Source: Salvator merianae (taxonomy: Eukaryota > Chordata > Lepidosauria > Squamata > Teiidae). From it: 64,000 nt of DNA. The stretch covers positions 25,468,175-25,532,174 of the forward strand of contig QVOM02000073.1 of NCBI GenBank assembly GCA_003586115.2. The letters are read 5' to 3'. Made by a program: the position numbers and the translations under genes. Under the pieces are notes generated by a model that worked only from the letters and a program-made list of their open reading frames with translations, did no database searches and was not told where the DNA came from. Below are positions 42,033-54,629 of this stretch, in pieces. Numbering within the stretch: position 1 is the stretch's first letter; every line of letters starts with the position of its first letter.

Positions 42033-42748
42033 CTTGACTACTTGTTCTGATAAATTGAAAAGCATCCTGAAAAGCATGGTTCAGCCAGCTTATTTTACTA
42101 GCTTTTTTATGTTTATATTGTCTGTTTTTAGCATTAGCATTAGCATTAATATTAGTATACATAGAGTTCCAGAAAACCAGAGTCCCCTAAAACCTGAGAT
42201 TATCCCAGGGCTATATTGGGATTGCCATATGTATCTGTGGCAATCCCAGCATAGCCCCAGGATACAGAAGTGAAATCTCATAGTATTAATATTCCAGGAA
42301 AATCAATTCCCACCCAGGTTTCCCCAAAATACCAATATGGCTTATCTATTTGGGTGCTTGCTCCTGGAATCCATTGTGTAGAAAATGGCAACCATGCAAG
42401 TGCAGGGCCAAAATAGGGCCAAAAACAACCCCTGCAGAAGCACAAGGGCCAGCACAGCACACTTCCAAATATTTTGTACCATCAAAATACCCTGAAGTAC
42501 TCATAACGCCATCACGGGAACAAGTTGCCCAAACAGGGAAGGGACCAGGCTTATTCAGCAATTTTGCTCTGCTGCCTGGCAAGGATGGTGAAAGGCATTT
42601 ATAGGATCTAAACAAGATCCTGCATTTTGCTCTTGTGCTCTGAAGGCAGCCCCAGACTCCATTTTAAGATACTGTTATTTCATTATTACCCTATGTAACT
42701 GCTGTATCTATCACCTGATCAATTACTGAAGGGGCTGGTTAACATAAG
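42033..42748. other. Unannotated sequence
   Basis: Includes imperfect inverted words (tattgggattgccatatgtat / gccaatcccagc) near 42170-42260. Overlapping open frames on both strands have no domain. Confidence 0.35.
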
Positions 42749-45330
42749 GATCATAGAATCATAGAGTTGGAAGGGACCTCTGTGGTCATCGAGTCCAACC
42801 CTCTGCTCAATGCAGGATTCACTAAAGCATCCCAGACAGATAACTGTCCAGCCTCTCCTTGAAGACCTCCAGCGAAGGAGAGCCCACCACCTCCTGGGGC
42901 AACCTGTTCCAGTGACTGATTGCCCTTATGGTCAGGAAGTTTTTCCTAATATCTAGCCTGTATCTACTCCCTTGAAGTTTCATCCCATTGTTTCTAGTCC
43001 TTCCTTCTTGCGCAACTGAGAATAAGGCCAATCCTTCTGCACTGTGATAGCCCTTCAGATACTTGAAAACAGCTATCATGTCTCCTCTCAGTCTTCTCTT
43101 CTGCAGGCTAAACATTCCTAGGTCCTTTAACCGTTCCTCGTAGGACATGGTTTGCAGACCACTCACCATTTTGGTCGCCCTTCTCTGAACTTGTTCCAGT
43201 TTGTCAATGTCTTTTTTAAACTGGGGTGCCCAGAACTGGACACAATACTCCAGATGAGGTCTGACCAAGGAAGAGTAAAGTGGGACAATTACTTCCCGTG
43301 ATCTAGACTCTATACTCTTCTTGATACAGCCCAGGATGGTATTTGCCTTTTTTGCAGCTGCATCACACTGTTGACTCATGTTTAATCTATGATCTACTAG
43401 TACACCCAGATCCTTTTCACATGTGCTGCTGCTCAGCGAGATTCCCCCCATTCTGTATTGGATATTGTCATTTTTCTTACCCAGATGTAAAACTTTGCAT
43501 TTCTCCCTGTTAAATGTCATTCTGTTAGTTTCAGCCCACTGTTCAAGCTTGTCCAAATCCTTTTGAATCCTCTCCTTCTCCTCCCTAGTGTTAGCAACCC
43601 CTCCTAGCTTTGTGTCGTCTGCAAATTTGATCAGCGTCCCCTCGACACCTTCATCCAGATCGTTTATAAAAATGTTGAACAGCAATGGGCCCAAGACAGA
43701 GCCTTGCGGTACCCCACTCGAGACAGTCTTCCAATCGGATGTGAAGCCATTTATGACCACTCTTTGAGTACGATCACTAAGCCAGTTATGAATCCACCTA
43801 ACAGTTGTCCTGTCAATCCCATATTTGATCATTTTTTCAATAAGTATAGTATGAGACACCTTGTCAAATGCTTTGCTAAAGTCAAGATATACTATGTCCA
43901 CAGCCTTTCCTTGATCAATCCATCCAGTAATTTTGTCATAAAAGGAAATGAGATTAGTCTGGCATGACTTGTTTGTTACAAATCCATGTTGGCTTTGGTT
44001 AATTACTGCATTCCCATCCAAGTGCTCCCATATATGCTGTTTAATGATTTGTTCAAATATCTTGCCTGGTATTGAAGTCAGGCTCACAGGCCTGTAGTTG
44101 CCTGGGTCAGCCTTCTTTCCTTTTTTAAAGATAGGTACAACATTTGCCCTTCTCTAATCTTCTGGGACTTCTCCTGTTATCCATGAGTTCTCAAATATCA
44201 CGGAGAGTGGTTCAGCAATTATATCAGCTAATTCCTTCAGCACCCTAGGATGTAATTCATCTGGGCCTGGAGACTTGAATACATTTAAGTTTGCTAAGTG
44301 TTCCCTCACCTTCTCCTTGTCCATACAGAGCCTTGATTCTCTTATTCCCTCAACAGCACAGTGAAGGCCAACTGATGTTTCCTTTCCTTTCTGAGAGAAA
44401 ACAGATGCAAAATAGGAGTTCAGAAGTTCTGCCTTCTGAATATCGTTTTTGACCAAATCACCCTTCTCATTTTGTAAAGGTCCTATAGCTTCTTTGACTT
44501 TTCTTTTGCTTCTGACATACCCCCAAAAGCCTTTTTTATTGTTTTTGGCCTCTCTTGCAATCCTCAATTCATTTTTAGCTTTAGCCTTTCTGACACTTAT
44601 CCTGCAGTTCCTGCAGATTGCATTATATTCTTCTTTTGATATGTCCCCCTCTTTCCATTTTTTAAACATTTCTTTTTTTCTTTTTAGCAAGTTATTAAGT
44701 TCAGGGTTCATCCACCCTGGTCTCTTTAGATGCTTGCCATTCTTTTTTCTTTTAGGAATTGTTAAAGATTGTGCCTCTAGAATCTCCTTTCTCAAAATTT
44801 CCCATCCTTCCAGGACATTTCTGTCCTTTAAGACATCCAGCCAATGGATCCTTCCTACCCTCCTTCTGAGTCCATCAAAATCTGCTCCTCTGAAATCTAA
44901 CCTTGAAGTCCGAGTCCTCTCAGATCTTCCTCCTTTTGTTATCCAAAACTCAATGATAGCATGGTCACTGCCACCCAGGGTCCCAGTCACCCTTACTTCC
45001 TCAACCATTTCCTCCCTGTTGGTAAGGATTAGGTCCAAGATAGCAGACCCCCTTGTTTTTTCCTCAATCCTTTGGAAAATGAAGTTATCTGCCAGAGAGG
45101 ATAAGAATTTATTGGACCCATGACTTTTGCCAGAGAGAGATTCCCAACAAATGTCCGGATAGTTAAAATCTCCCATAATGACTAGGTCGTGTTTCACCTG
45201 GATCTGCCAGGTGTAAATTATATCCTGCCTTGAATCACAAATAAATGAAGTTGCTCTGGAGGAATTGGATTGCTTCATACTGAATATGTATAATGTCATC
45301 TCCAAGTTGCCCAGTTCTTATTAACTTTTC
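42749..45330 (-). mobile_element. Young CR1 LINE, ORF2 nearly intact, 5'-truncated
   Basis: Minus-strand ORF2 runs 45305-42822 in one frame with a single TAG at 44154-44156 replacing a residue between 'SWITGEVPED' and 'RRANVVPIFKKG'. N-terminally it holds the C-terminal part of an AP-like endonuclease ('HDLVIMGDFNYPDICWES', 'LDLILTNRE', 'GGSDHAIIEF'). The RT follows: 'SKAFDKVSHTILIEKM', 'GVPQGSVLGPLLFNIFINDL' and 'KFADDTKLGG', then the CR1 C-terminal region. The 3' end carries the atcatagaatcatagagttgg tail (reverse complement). The first part of the endonuclease and ORF1 are missing. Within the shared part it is nearly identical to the copy at 18470-19556. Confidence 0.92.
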
Positions 45331-46183
45331 ACTTATTCAGCACAATAATGATTGGTTCATATCTCAAGCGTAGGAAAGACTTTCCCCCCTCTTATTGTCT
45401 AGTCCTGAGTCCTTAGCTTCTCTATGCTTGGTTTGTTCCCAGGTTTCTTCTTTTATAACTGTCTCCTGAGAGATAAATGATGTGTTTCTAAATGATGAAG
45501 CCGAAGCCTTTCTAGACAGTGACATGATCTATATAGAATTTTTACAAATTGAAACTTAAGGATACATATGCTTTGCCTCTTCATATATGTTTGTGGAGTG
45601 AAACAAATCACCATTTAGATTAATTGAGAAATTCTTTTCTTTAAAATTTTGAATTCCAAGTTGGATTTGCTAATTTTGAATATCCATGGTTATTTTGTAT
45701 AGGTATCATGCATCTGAATGTCTGTATATATTTATATTTGTGTTGTATTGATCTCATATAAAGGGTATCAAATTCTTTTTTAAAATTCTTTTTTTATTAT
45801 TATTGTTGTTATTGAAGTAAACAGTAATGTTAATTTATAAATTTATGGATGCTGAGGCACCTTAAACCATGTAAATGGATAAACAGTAAATAAACACAAC
45901 AGATGTAGGAGTAACTACATACAAAAGTGCCATGTAGTGAATGAGTTAGGAATTTCAAAGGTTTATCCCTCTAAACTGACAGCCTTTATTAAACCGGAAA
46001 AAAAAGAGAGAGAGCCTTGGCCCATGTATTAGTGTCCAATGCTTCTATTTCCTTCCTTCCTTCCCCCCCTAAATTTTGGAGTATTATAATATTAGGATTT
46101 GCACCAGAAAAGATTTTTATTTTGATTAGGGGAGTATACAGATGTTACTGTGATAGTTTCTCTTCCCAATAAGCCTTTTAAGA

Positions 46184-46230
<47 letters not shown>

Positions 46231-47683
46231 GATATATACATATACATATATCAGTTCTGTCTATTTTTGTTTCTTTTACTTTTAGGGGGGAAAAATCCAT
46301 ATTAAAATTGCTATGCCTCTGGGTTTTGACATACCTGCAACTTTATATTAGTCAAAAATACTTCCCAGTATAAAATCTGCTTTTATGTATTTTATGGTTT
46401 GATGCATTTCCTGCATCATAACTATAACTGGTTTTAACTGCTTAATTTATAATTTGATTTTTTTTCTTTGTATATTGATGTTCAGCCTCTTTACATTCTG
46501 GAATGTAGTTGGAATTATCTGCTATCTATACATTTTCCTATTCTTATTGTATTCCTCTTACTCTGTGCTGCAGGAGGTTCCTTCCTAATATTGCAGTCAT
46601 CAGTTCTTTTATCCATTACCAGTACCTGTATTGTGTTGCCTACTGGGGATCCTAGTTCATATTTAGTTCCCTTTTTATTTTCTTCAGTAATACTGCAGTA
46701 CCTCTAGTGTAGCCTATTCCTTCCCCTCGTGAGAAAGTATGGTGGATCAAATCTCACTCTTGCACTGTGAGACTGTTGTCATAGTGGCCATCCTAAATTT
46801 CCAACTAGTGCTATCACAAAAGGTGATGGAATAAACATTGTGGTAGAATAAAATTAACAATAAAAAGGAAAAACTTGAGCTTGGCTCCTTCCATAAATTT
46901 CATCCACATTCCCTGCTGTTTTACTATTCTCTTGTACATTATATATAATAGTGAAGTTACCAATTTCCTTTCCCTGTTTTAGTTGCTTTTCTATGGGTCT
47001 TACCCAGGATAGGAGTTGTGTTTACCGGTCTCCATATATTGTGTGTGTACACATGTTATATCTATCTTTATATTTCTGTAATTCTTATCAAACTAAGATT
47101 GATCTAGATTACAGAATAAAGTGCAACAATAATATGACATAATATAGCATGATTCTTTATACCCCCTAATTCCCAGCTTAATCATATGGTAAAAAAATTG
47201 TGGATAGTTAAAAGTTTTTATATATGGATATATAAATATATGGCTATTTATTAATCCCTATATACAATCCATAATCTGTATAGTATATACTATATGTAGA
47301 CACATATTTCATATACATATCTACACATACATAAAATCTATCCTTATACAATCCATATATATGTGTTATTTCAGAGGCAAACATATGTATGTCTCTGAAC
47401 AAACAAATTCTTGTACATTACACATAATATACATGTGTAGTATCTGCATATATATTTTTCTATAGTATTTATAACATACAGTATAGGATATACGCTTACT
47501 ATATATCATTTATATAACAAATATTCATATTCCTTATTCTACATACTTTGCTCATCTTTTAATGTTGTTATATTATATGCTGCATTAACGTTCATCATAA
47601 TTTATGCCGCATGATATTCATACATATAGTAGGATATAATATATTCTGATATACTTACACGTAATACTAATAATCGTTAAGTA
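45331..47683. other. AT-rich intergenic sequence with (TG)n
   Basis: A (TG)n microsatellite lies at about 46187-46223 followed by a (TA)-rich stretch, and long AT-rich runs at 47.2-47.65 kb. No gene or recognisable transposon protein. Open frames at 46188-46707 are microsatellite-driven or fortuitous. Confidence 0.45.
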
Positions 47684-48805
47684 CACTAGTTACTAAAATT
47701 CTCACTATGGCAGTTAATACTTAGTTGGGTAACCTTTAGCCTTAATTATGGCCTTACAACGCCTTCCTATGGAGTGAAACAAGTTTTTTAATTCTGCAGC
47801 TGTTATAATGTGAAACCACGATTGAATTATTGTTTCTATTAATTTGGTTTTATTGTTGGGTTTCTTCTGACTAACAAGTTTCTTTAGTCAGATCCTTAGA
47901 TTTTCTGTTGGGTTAAGGTTTGGGCTATTCCCAGGCCATTCCAGCAGTGGAATGTGATTATCTTGAAACCACTTTTTGCACACAGCAACAACATGACATG
48001 GAGCTGAATCCTGTTGAAATATAAATGCTTCATGATCTGGGAAAAGATCACATGCGGAAGGCTTAGGCTTGGGCTCAAGTATTTCATTTATGTGTTTTGG
48101 GGCATTTATATTCCCATTAATCACGCAAATTCTGCCCACACCTTTTATGTCATACAACCCCAGATCATAACACTTAACTGGGTGTTTCATGGTAGGTGTA
48201 ATGCAACCAGGATGCAAATCTTCTCCGATTCTTCTCTTTACGTACTTTATGCCGTCACTACCAAACAGGGAGATTCTGGTCTCGTCACTCCAAATAACGC
48301 TGTCCCATTGTTCTGCTGTCCAGTAAACATGGGTTTTAGCCCAGTTTAATCTCTTCAACTTTTGTTCGTGATATAAAAATGGCTTTTTTCATGGAATTCT
48401 AACATTTAAACCAAATTCCTGCCATCTGTGCCGAACAGTCCTTGCACTCAATTTTACATCGCTTTCTGGGTGACCAGTCAACTCTTTGCACCATTTCTTT
48501 AATTTTATTACCGTTTTATTACAAGATGATGCCTGATTGGCACTGTAAACACTCATGCTCATTGGCTACATTGAAATGAAGGAAAGCTACAAGCAAGTTG
48601 TGCTTCTTTTCCTGGTTATTTGGCTATAACCTTTGATAGAATACAGATAATTGAACAAAGTTTGTTGCATTACATTCTTAATTAAATTATCTTTCCATTG
48701 ATATATCATTTTATGGGGTTACTCCAAGAAAAGGTGGTGTTATGAGCCATCAAACCTCAAAAATACACTTTTTCCAAAGGGTTTCCACAAATTTGGCCAC
48801 TAGTG
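47684..48805 (-). mobile_element. Tc1-like transposon (DD34E), nearly complete
   Basis: A 1122-bp element. The ends cactagttactaaaattct (left) and cactagtggccaaatttgt (right, reverse complement) form an imperfect terminal inverted repeat, and TA dinucleotides flank both sides, as in Tc1/mariner insertions. The minus strand encodes a transposase: an HTH piece 'LSARTVRHRWQEFGLN', then 'VIWSDETRISLFGSDG' (first D), 'FIFQQDSAPCHVVAVCKKW' (second D) and 'PGNSPNLNPTENL' (E). There are 34 residues between the second D and E, so DD34E. The first HTH subdomain appears short or lost. Confidence 0.85.
47790..48560 (-). pseudogene. Tc1-like transposase, two nonsense codons
   Basis: The longest open part (48358-47888) covers the catalytic core. 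Two in-frame TGA codons interrupt it: one just after 'GLNVRIP' (N-terminal side, near 48390) and one just after 'NPTENLRI' (C-terminal side, near 47884). Beyond each stop the frame continues sensibly ('KKPFLYHEQKLKRLNWAKT' and 'LKKLVSQKKPNNKTKL'), ending 'AKGYPTKY' then a stop. The catalytic triad is intact. The element would cut and join DNA at TA sites if functional; this copy cannot make full-length protein. Confidence 0.8.
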
Positions 48806-49440
48806 TATTTATATTAATATATATTACTGCTCATTAATACTAGTTTGCAAAAAACAACTATTATATATAAATATTACTAGTAATGCCCCCTGTAATGAGG
48901 TGTAACCTTAATTTGGTGAGTTAAATTACTATACAATTAATTCCATACTACATTTATAAAACTGCAGGTTACTTTTGTTATCAAGCTTATATATAAGTAT
49001 TCTCCCCATCTGACACCACATGTATATGGTGTATATATATGAGAATCCCTTATAGTTAGTAAATAGCTATCTATTCATTGAACACCATATATTAGAACCC
49101 CCTATAATTAATAAATAAGCTGCCAAGCTGTCATGTGTTTTTTCAGCATAGCTTTCAATGATTCTATCTGATATGTTTCTCCCACTGGGCTTAACCAATA
49201 CTCACTCTTTTCAGTTTTCCATTTTCTCTTTTGAGTTTTCTGTTGTTTGATGATGGATAGCGTAGTGCATTTCCCTTTTTCTTCTATGACTTATCAGTAA
49301 TTTTCATTTTCTGCTAGATCACATGCTTTCTTGATCTTAGTTTCATGGATTGCCAGTTTGTCTGGGATGTGTTGCTTAAAGTTTTTCTGGAATAATGACT
49401 GTTGCTGGTCAGCAGTTAAATTATACATCTGGACAGGCAG
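48806..49440. other. AT-rich sequence with an unassigned minus-strand frame
   Basis: Mostly AT-rich. A minus frame (49521-49294, 75 codons) ends in a basic and acidic stretch 'QKNFKQHIPDKLAIHETKIK'. It has the look of decayed coding sequence but I do not recognise it. Its right part overlaps the LINE tail starting at about 49440. Confidence 0.3.
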
Positions 49441-49745
49441 GTCAACATTGTCTAATATTGCAACCAGCCTGGATAGCTTTAAGAAAGGGTTAGAAAAATT
49501 CATGGAGGACAGGTATATCAATGGCTACTAGAATGGGTGCCTAGGTACTGCCTCCAGGTTGGAGAGACAGGCAGGATGCCTCTAAAGGCCATTTGCAGGG
49601 AGCTGAGAGCAGCTGAAGGTTTTGCCGTTGTCTTCTGCTTGAGATGCCAAGAAGCAATTGGTGAACTACTGTGTAAGACAGGGATGCTGGACGAGATGGG
49701 CTGTGGCCCAGTCCAGCAGGGCTCATCTTATGCGTCAATAGGAAA
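49440..49745 (+). repeat. CR1-related LINE 3' end
   Basis: Encodes the terminal residues 'SLDSFKKGLEKFMEDRYING' and then a 3'UTR with 'gccatttgcagggagctgag' and 'gatgggctgtggcccagtcc'. It is homologous to 31225-31405. It is truncated at 5'. The adjoining sequence to the right (about 49750 on) belongs to an L1, so one element was inserted beside or into the other. Confidence 0.65.
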
Positions 49746-49749
49746 CAGA

Positions 49750-50460
49750 AATTGATGAAACAGTTAAAATTAAACCATTTTGCTGATGATACCCTTACAG
49801 TTGACCCACTGAAGATGATTAACGAAGTAGAGAAGACAAGACAGGAATACAGGAAATAATCAGGGTTAAGTATAAATGTTAAAAAATCAGAGATTATGTA
49901 TGTCAACACCCCAACAAAGAACAAAAAGAATAAAATATTTAACTGGATTGAAAGAGGGAGTTAAAAAATGGAATGCCTAGGAGTATATATTATAACCAAC
50001 TTGAATAAATTCAAACCAGCTAATTATAATCAAGTATGGAAAAAGTTAACAAGCAAATAAGAGGGTGGAAAAATAAATATGAATATCTTAATGAGGATTA
50101 GGGCTTTAAAAATGTGTCTAATTGCGAAACTCTTGTATTCATTTCAAAAGGTGCCAACATTAGTTTTGGTCAAAAATTACAAAAATGGGATAAAAAAAAT
50201 AAATAGTTGGTGCTTTATGATTAAAAGCCCTAGAATGAGGGGAAAAATTTGAACACCCCCTATGAATGAAGGTGGATGGGGGTTAAATTTATAGAATTAG
50301 AGTATAATGAGGATAAAAAATAGAGAATGGAGAAGATTATGAATAAAATGGAAAATAAAGTAGTTATCTATGAGAAAAGGGATAAAAAAAGTGAGAAGTG
50401 GTATGTCCCATTCAAGTATAGTTTAGCAATCTGGTGGAAATGACAGAGAAAACTGTGAGT
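49750..50460 (+). repeat. L1-like LINE fragment (RT thumb region)
   Basis: The plus strand with several stops encodes 'LNHFADDTLTVDPLKMINEV', which includes the ADD of an L1-type reverse transcriptase, then 'SGLSINVKKSEIMYVNTP' and 'CLGVYI', the post-catalytic order of L1 ORF2. It is heavily decayed. Confidence 0.6.
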
Positions 50461-51120
50461 AGAAAATTCAGGATTCAGTGCTATTTCACGTATGAATAAT
50501 AAAGGAAATTTATTAACAGGCAAAAGTCTTAAGAAGTTAGAAGAAAAGCTCTTTAAAGTTCTGGAGAACTTTTTAGGAAATGATGGAAGAATGATAAATA
50601 GAAAAATTCTGACAGAAGTATTAGGAAGGAATAATGGGCTGCAAATGCAAGTAATTTTAAGTTACTTTGGAAGAAAAGATATAAAGATATTATCATCCAG
50701 ACCTTTTAATAAATTAGAAAAAAATAATCAAACAGAAACTAAAAGGAGAAAAAGGTTTGAGAGGAAAAATATATAGAATTCTTATAGGTTCAAAGAAATA
50801 GTAAATAACTTGTAGAGAATCTGGAAGGAAGAACTGAGGTTTAATATGACAGAGATAAAGCCACTGATAAAAAAATTAGGCGTTGGAAAGGAATAATAAA
50901 GAAATCATGATGAAAATTAGTAATAAATGTTACAGAACCCCAGGTGAGCACATACAGGAATTAGAATTAGTTCTAAGTGTTTGCCTGGCTGTAATGAAAG
51001 AGGAACATTTATTTATTTATTTATCTATTTATTTATGCATGTATGTATGTATTGCATTTTTATCCCACCCTATATCTGAAGGTCTCAAGGTGGTTAAAAC
51101 ATTTAAAATAAATATAAAAT
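50461..51120 (+). repeat. Probable L1 remnant and LINE tail
   Basis: A 94-codon frame (50492-50776) is Lys/Leu rich and could be L1 post-RT sequence ('LSYFGRKDIKILSSR'). It is followed at about 51003-51115 by a tatttatttat run and 'tatcccaccctatatctgaaggtctcaaggtggttaaaaca', a recurrent LINE 3' tail. Assignment is by position and style only. Confidence 0.35.
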
Positions 51121-52600
51121 GACCATACTAAAACAATAACATTGTCTGAAAATGGGGAGGAAAAACTGTTTCCTTATTTAGCCAAAGACCAGGGCAAAGA
51201 TGGTTGGTATTATAAGGAAGTTAAAAAATACTAGGGAAATATTGAAGGTGAATTAAGCAAAGTATTGGGTAAACCTATTAAAGTGACTAAAGAAATGTGT
51301 ATTCTGTTGTATGATTTGACAAAGGAGCTTGAAAAGGAGAATGTATATGTATGCAACTGATATTGGCAGCTTTAGTGGTCTTGGTTAAAGTTTGCAAAGA
51401 TTCTAATGTATGGTCAGTTCATACATCAGAACAGGTTAAAGTGGAAATTCTTATAGAAAGGAGGAGGAAATATGAAGACATGAAGTTGAAAGAGAACACA
51501 AAGGAAAAGTGGAGGAAAGTCTTTGAGCATGGCCAAAAATAGGGGGGAACAACTAGTTAGAAGATATGGTAAAATGGTTCTCCCTGATATAAAAAATGGT
51601 CAGGTCTAAGCTTCGGGGGGGGGGGCAGTTGGGAATAGATATGGATTTAATCTAAGCACATATATCTTTAGCCTTCCCCAGTGTGTTAGCTTTAATTTGT
51701 TTGCCATTTATAATTATAATTAAACTGCATGGGTAGCCATAGTGGTAAATTGTCCAAGCCTGCCAGAGTCTGTAGAGGTTTCCTGTAGGATTTTGTTTTG
51801 CTTATTATATCAGCAAATGGGTCTTGAAACACCTACACCTTTTAATTGTAAAACATGATGTTCTCCACTTCGATCCCAGAAAAACAGCTGTTTTAGTAGT
51901 AAGTGACTCAAAGGAGACAATTATATATCTCAGTAATTCGGAACAGTCAAGTTTACTTCGGAGTGCATGGTGGGTTCTCTGTATATCAGAGATTTCAGTA
52001 GCCACTGTTGGAATTATCTCCTTCCACTACACTATTAAAAATTCCTTTAGGTTACTATTTTGGTAATTTTTGTTAAAGCCTTTAACAGCATTTCAAAGTC
52101 TAGTTGTATTAGCTTTCATAATGTTATAAAAAGTGAGGGAAGCACCTCATTCACAGTAATTGCCTCCTTGACTTGGTGTATCCGCTCGGTGCCTCTCACC
52201 CCCTGCACTACCATTGCAACATTTCTATAGTTTCTAATGTCTTGTTCTAAAGACGTGGTTTTCAACTCAAAGTTCAATGCAGAAACAGATGAAAATTCTT
52301 CAAAGAACCTTCACTGTTGACTGTGAGTGAGCTAGAGACAATGTTACATTTTATAAAACATAGGAACATTGAATCAGAAAATAAACAAGGCACATGGCTT
52401 GCCATATAAGTTAAGCAAAGAGAGAGGGAAAAGGACCATTTTAAAAATGAAGGATGTGGACTGAGAACTAATGTACCAGGAAGCAATACAGAAAGTGTTC
52501 TATTGATATTACTCTGATTTATATAAAAGTCTGGGGGAAACCAGAGAATAAATAGATGGATATTTGAGCAGACAAAAGCTGCTTAAGATTACAGAATATC
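51121..52600. other. Unassigned AT-rich repeat-like sequence
   Basis: Contains short frames on both strands (51351-51542, 51805-52066) with no recognised domain and a G run at about 51616-51625. It is probably decayed LINE material, given the neighbours. Confidence 0.3.
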
Positions 52601-54260
52601 AGAGATCGATACTGAATTGACCTATAGCTCTGCAAGAATTTTTTGATGCAGTAAGAAAAACAAAACTGGCAAAAGTAGTTGGCCTAGATGGTCTAATAGC
52701 TTTGTATTACAAATGTTTTCAAGATGAGCTCCAACTCTGACAATGAATAGCACCTTGCTAATGGGTAAACTTCTGAAAAGTTAGGAAAAGGCCCACCAAA
52801 AGCAGGGCAGAAATATACAGATGCTGTTTGATAGTAGCCTGCATAAAAAAAAATTGGCTATCATCTACTTTGATCTATAGAAGGCATTTGACACCATAAA
52901 CTGAGTGCTGGTAAATAGGAGTTATTCACAATCAGTAAACATAGAAAAGGGAACAAAGCAGGGATGCCCCTTGCCCCCACTTCTGTTCAATCTTGCCATT
53001 GAAGTATTAGCCAGTGCAATAAGGGATGATCCCAACATTATCCCTTATGAGATAGAAGACAGGGACTTGAAAATTAAAATTTATGTGGACAACACCTTAT
53101 TAATAACACCTAAGCCATTAAAAACTGTTAGGAATTGAAGAGTATTGCACAGGATTTTCATCATGTCTAAATGTATAAAATGTTTAAATTGGAAATACTA
53201 TTTTAAAATTTCCCCCCTGACATTCAAATTAAATGCCAAACTATTTCAAGACTAAGGATACAAAATAAACAAATAAAATATCTTGGGATTGTAATTAATA
53301 AGAACACAAACTGCAACAGCTAATTATTATGCTTTGCTGGATAAGATAAGAAATCAAATTAAAGTTTTAGAAAGTGAGATATTTACTATGATCTAAAGAA
53401 TAATGTCTGTAAGAATTATTTTGGTTCCACATGTGTTATTTCTGTTTCAGTGCTTCTCTGTTGATCCACCTGAAGAAGCATTAAGGAAATTAAATATGGA
53501 AATGATTAAATATGCATTTCGTACAGTTAAACCTAGATTTACCATATGTTGGTACCAAAAACAAACAAAGAAAAGGGGCTGGAAATTTATGCCTTCTGTA
53601 TCACTCACTCAGTTCAAGGTAACAAAGTAAAATTGCTAGAGTGGTATCTAACAGAAATAACCCAAAATGCCAGAATAGCTGAAATGCCATTGATTAGCAA
53701 TTTGAATATAAGAGATATTAATCAACCTAATCCTATAATAGCTACCTAATTAAAGGTATGGAAAAGATGGCAGTGGCAGTTACCTACACCTTCTGCATTG
53801 ATTAGGATGAGATCCCACCCAGAAGCAACACACATCCTCAAGTATATATGGACAATATTGGAAGAAAGAGGTTAAAATATTATTATGATGCTAGAAGTGT
53901 CCCCAAAAATATAGCTTTTGAGAGTTATTCAGTAGAAAGAGAAAGGGTATTGGTTGTTCTTTAACTTACTAAAATCACAGAATACAATAAAGATATAGTA
54001 GCCAGGGATCTTGCCACATTTGAGGAAATGGCACAGAAATAAGTTGAAGAGTCGAAAAGTCTAACTTTGAGATTTTATGGGTTATTTATCAATCAGTAAC
54101 ATCCTATATCAATAGTCAAAGTGAAATGGACTGCTGATTTAGAACAAGATTTGAACAAAAATCAAATCTTGTTCTAAATCAGCAGCCCATTTCACTTTGA
54201 CTACTGATGTAGGATATTATTAATTGATAAATAACCCATAAAATCTCAAAGTTAGACTTA
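52601..54260 (+). repeat. L1-like LINE fragment with mutated RT
   Basis: RT blocks in order: 'VVGLDGLIALYYKCFQDEL' (52675-52735), 'EKGTKQGCPLPPLLFNLAIE' (about 52945-53010) and the catalytic box altered to 'KIYVDNTLLITP' (53077-53115). Post-RT sequence follows to about 54150 ('ERVLVVL', 'KSLTLRFYGLFINQ', 'VKWTADLEQDL') with many stops. The last 203 bp form the foldback described separately. Confidence 0.6.
54057..54259. repeat. 203-bp inverted duplication (98-bp arms, 7-nt loop)
   Basis: The left arm is 54057-54154, the loop acaaaaa 54155-54161 and the right arm 54162-54259. The right arm is the reverse complement of the left with six mismatches by my count, all transitions. The left arm continues the L1 coding frame; the right arm is its mirror copy, so this is a local inverted duplication and not a terminal-repeat transposon. 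Confidence 0.85.
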
Positions 54261-54629
54261 ACAAAGGTAAATCATGAGAGATTTTTGATACTGGGCAGAT
54301 AAAATTAAAATAAGAGTTACAAGTAAAGCTGAGACATAGATGGTTCTTGACAACGAGTAAATTACTTGGGACTTTTTAATTGATTATTTTATTGCTCATA
54401 GAACTAAGATGATAGAAGCTAAACCAGTGGGTGATTGAATGGGATCCAGTTTTGAAAGGAATGATTAAGCTGAAAGCTGAATATGTACCAAATGCAGATA
54501 TTCTTGGTTGGATTACAAAATGTATCATTAACTGATAACTGCTGTATAATGGATCCTGTATTATTTTCCTATTGTAATCTGCTGTTTATTAATGTAATCC
54601 ACAATGAAATTTCTTCAATAAATTTAATT

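Noticed and set aside
44449..45123. 224-codon plus-strand open frame
   Set aside because: It is the antisense shadow of the CR1 ORF2 on the minus strand.
46187..46373. 61-codon Val/Cys-rich open frame
   Set aside because: It is the translation of a (TG)n microsatellite.
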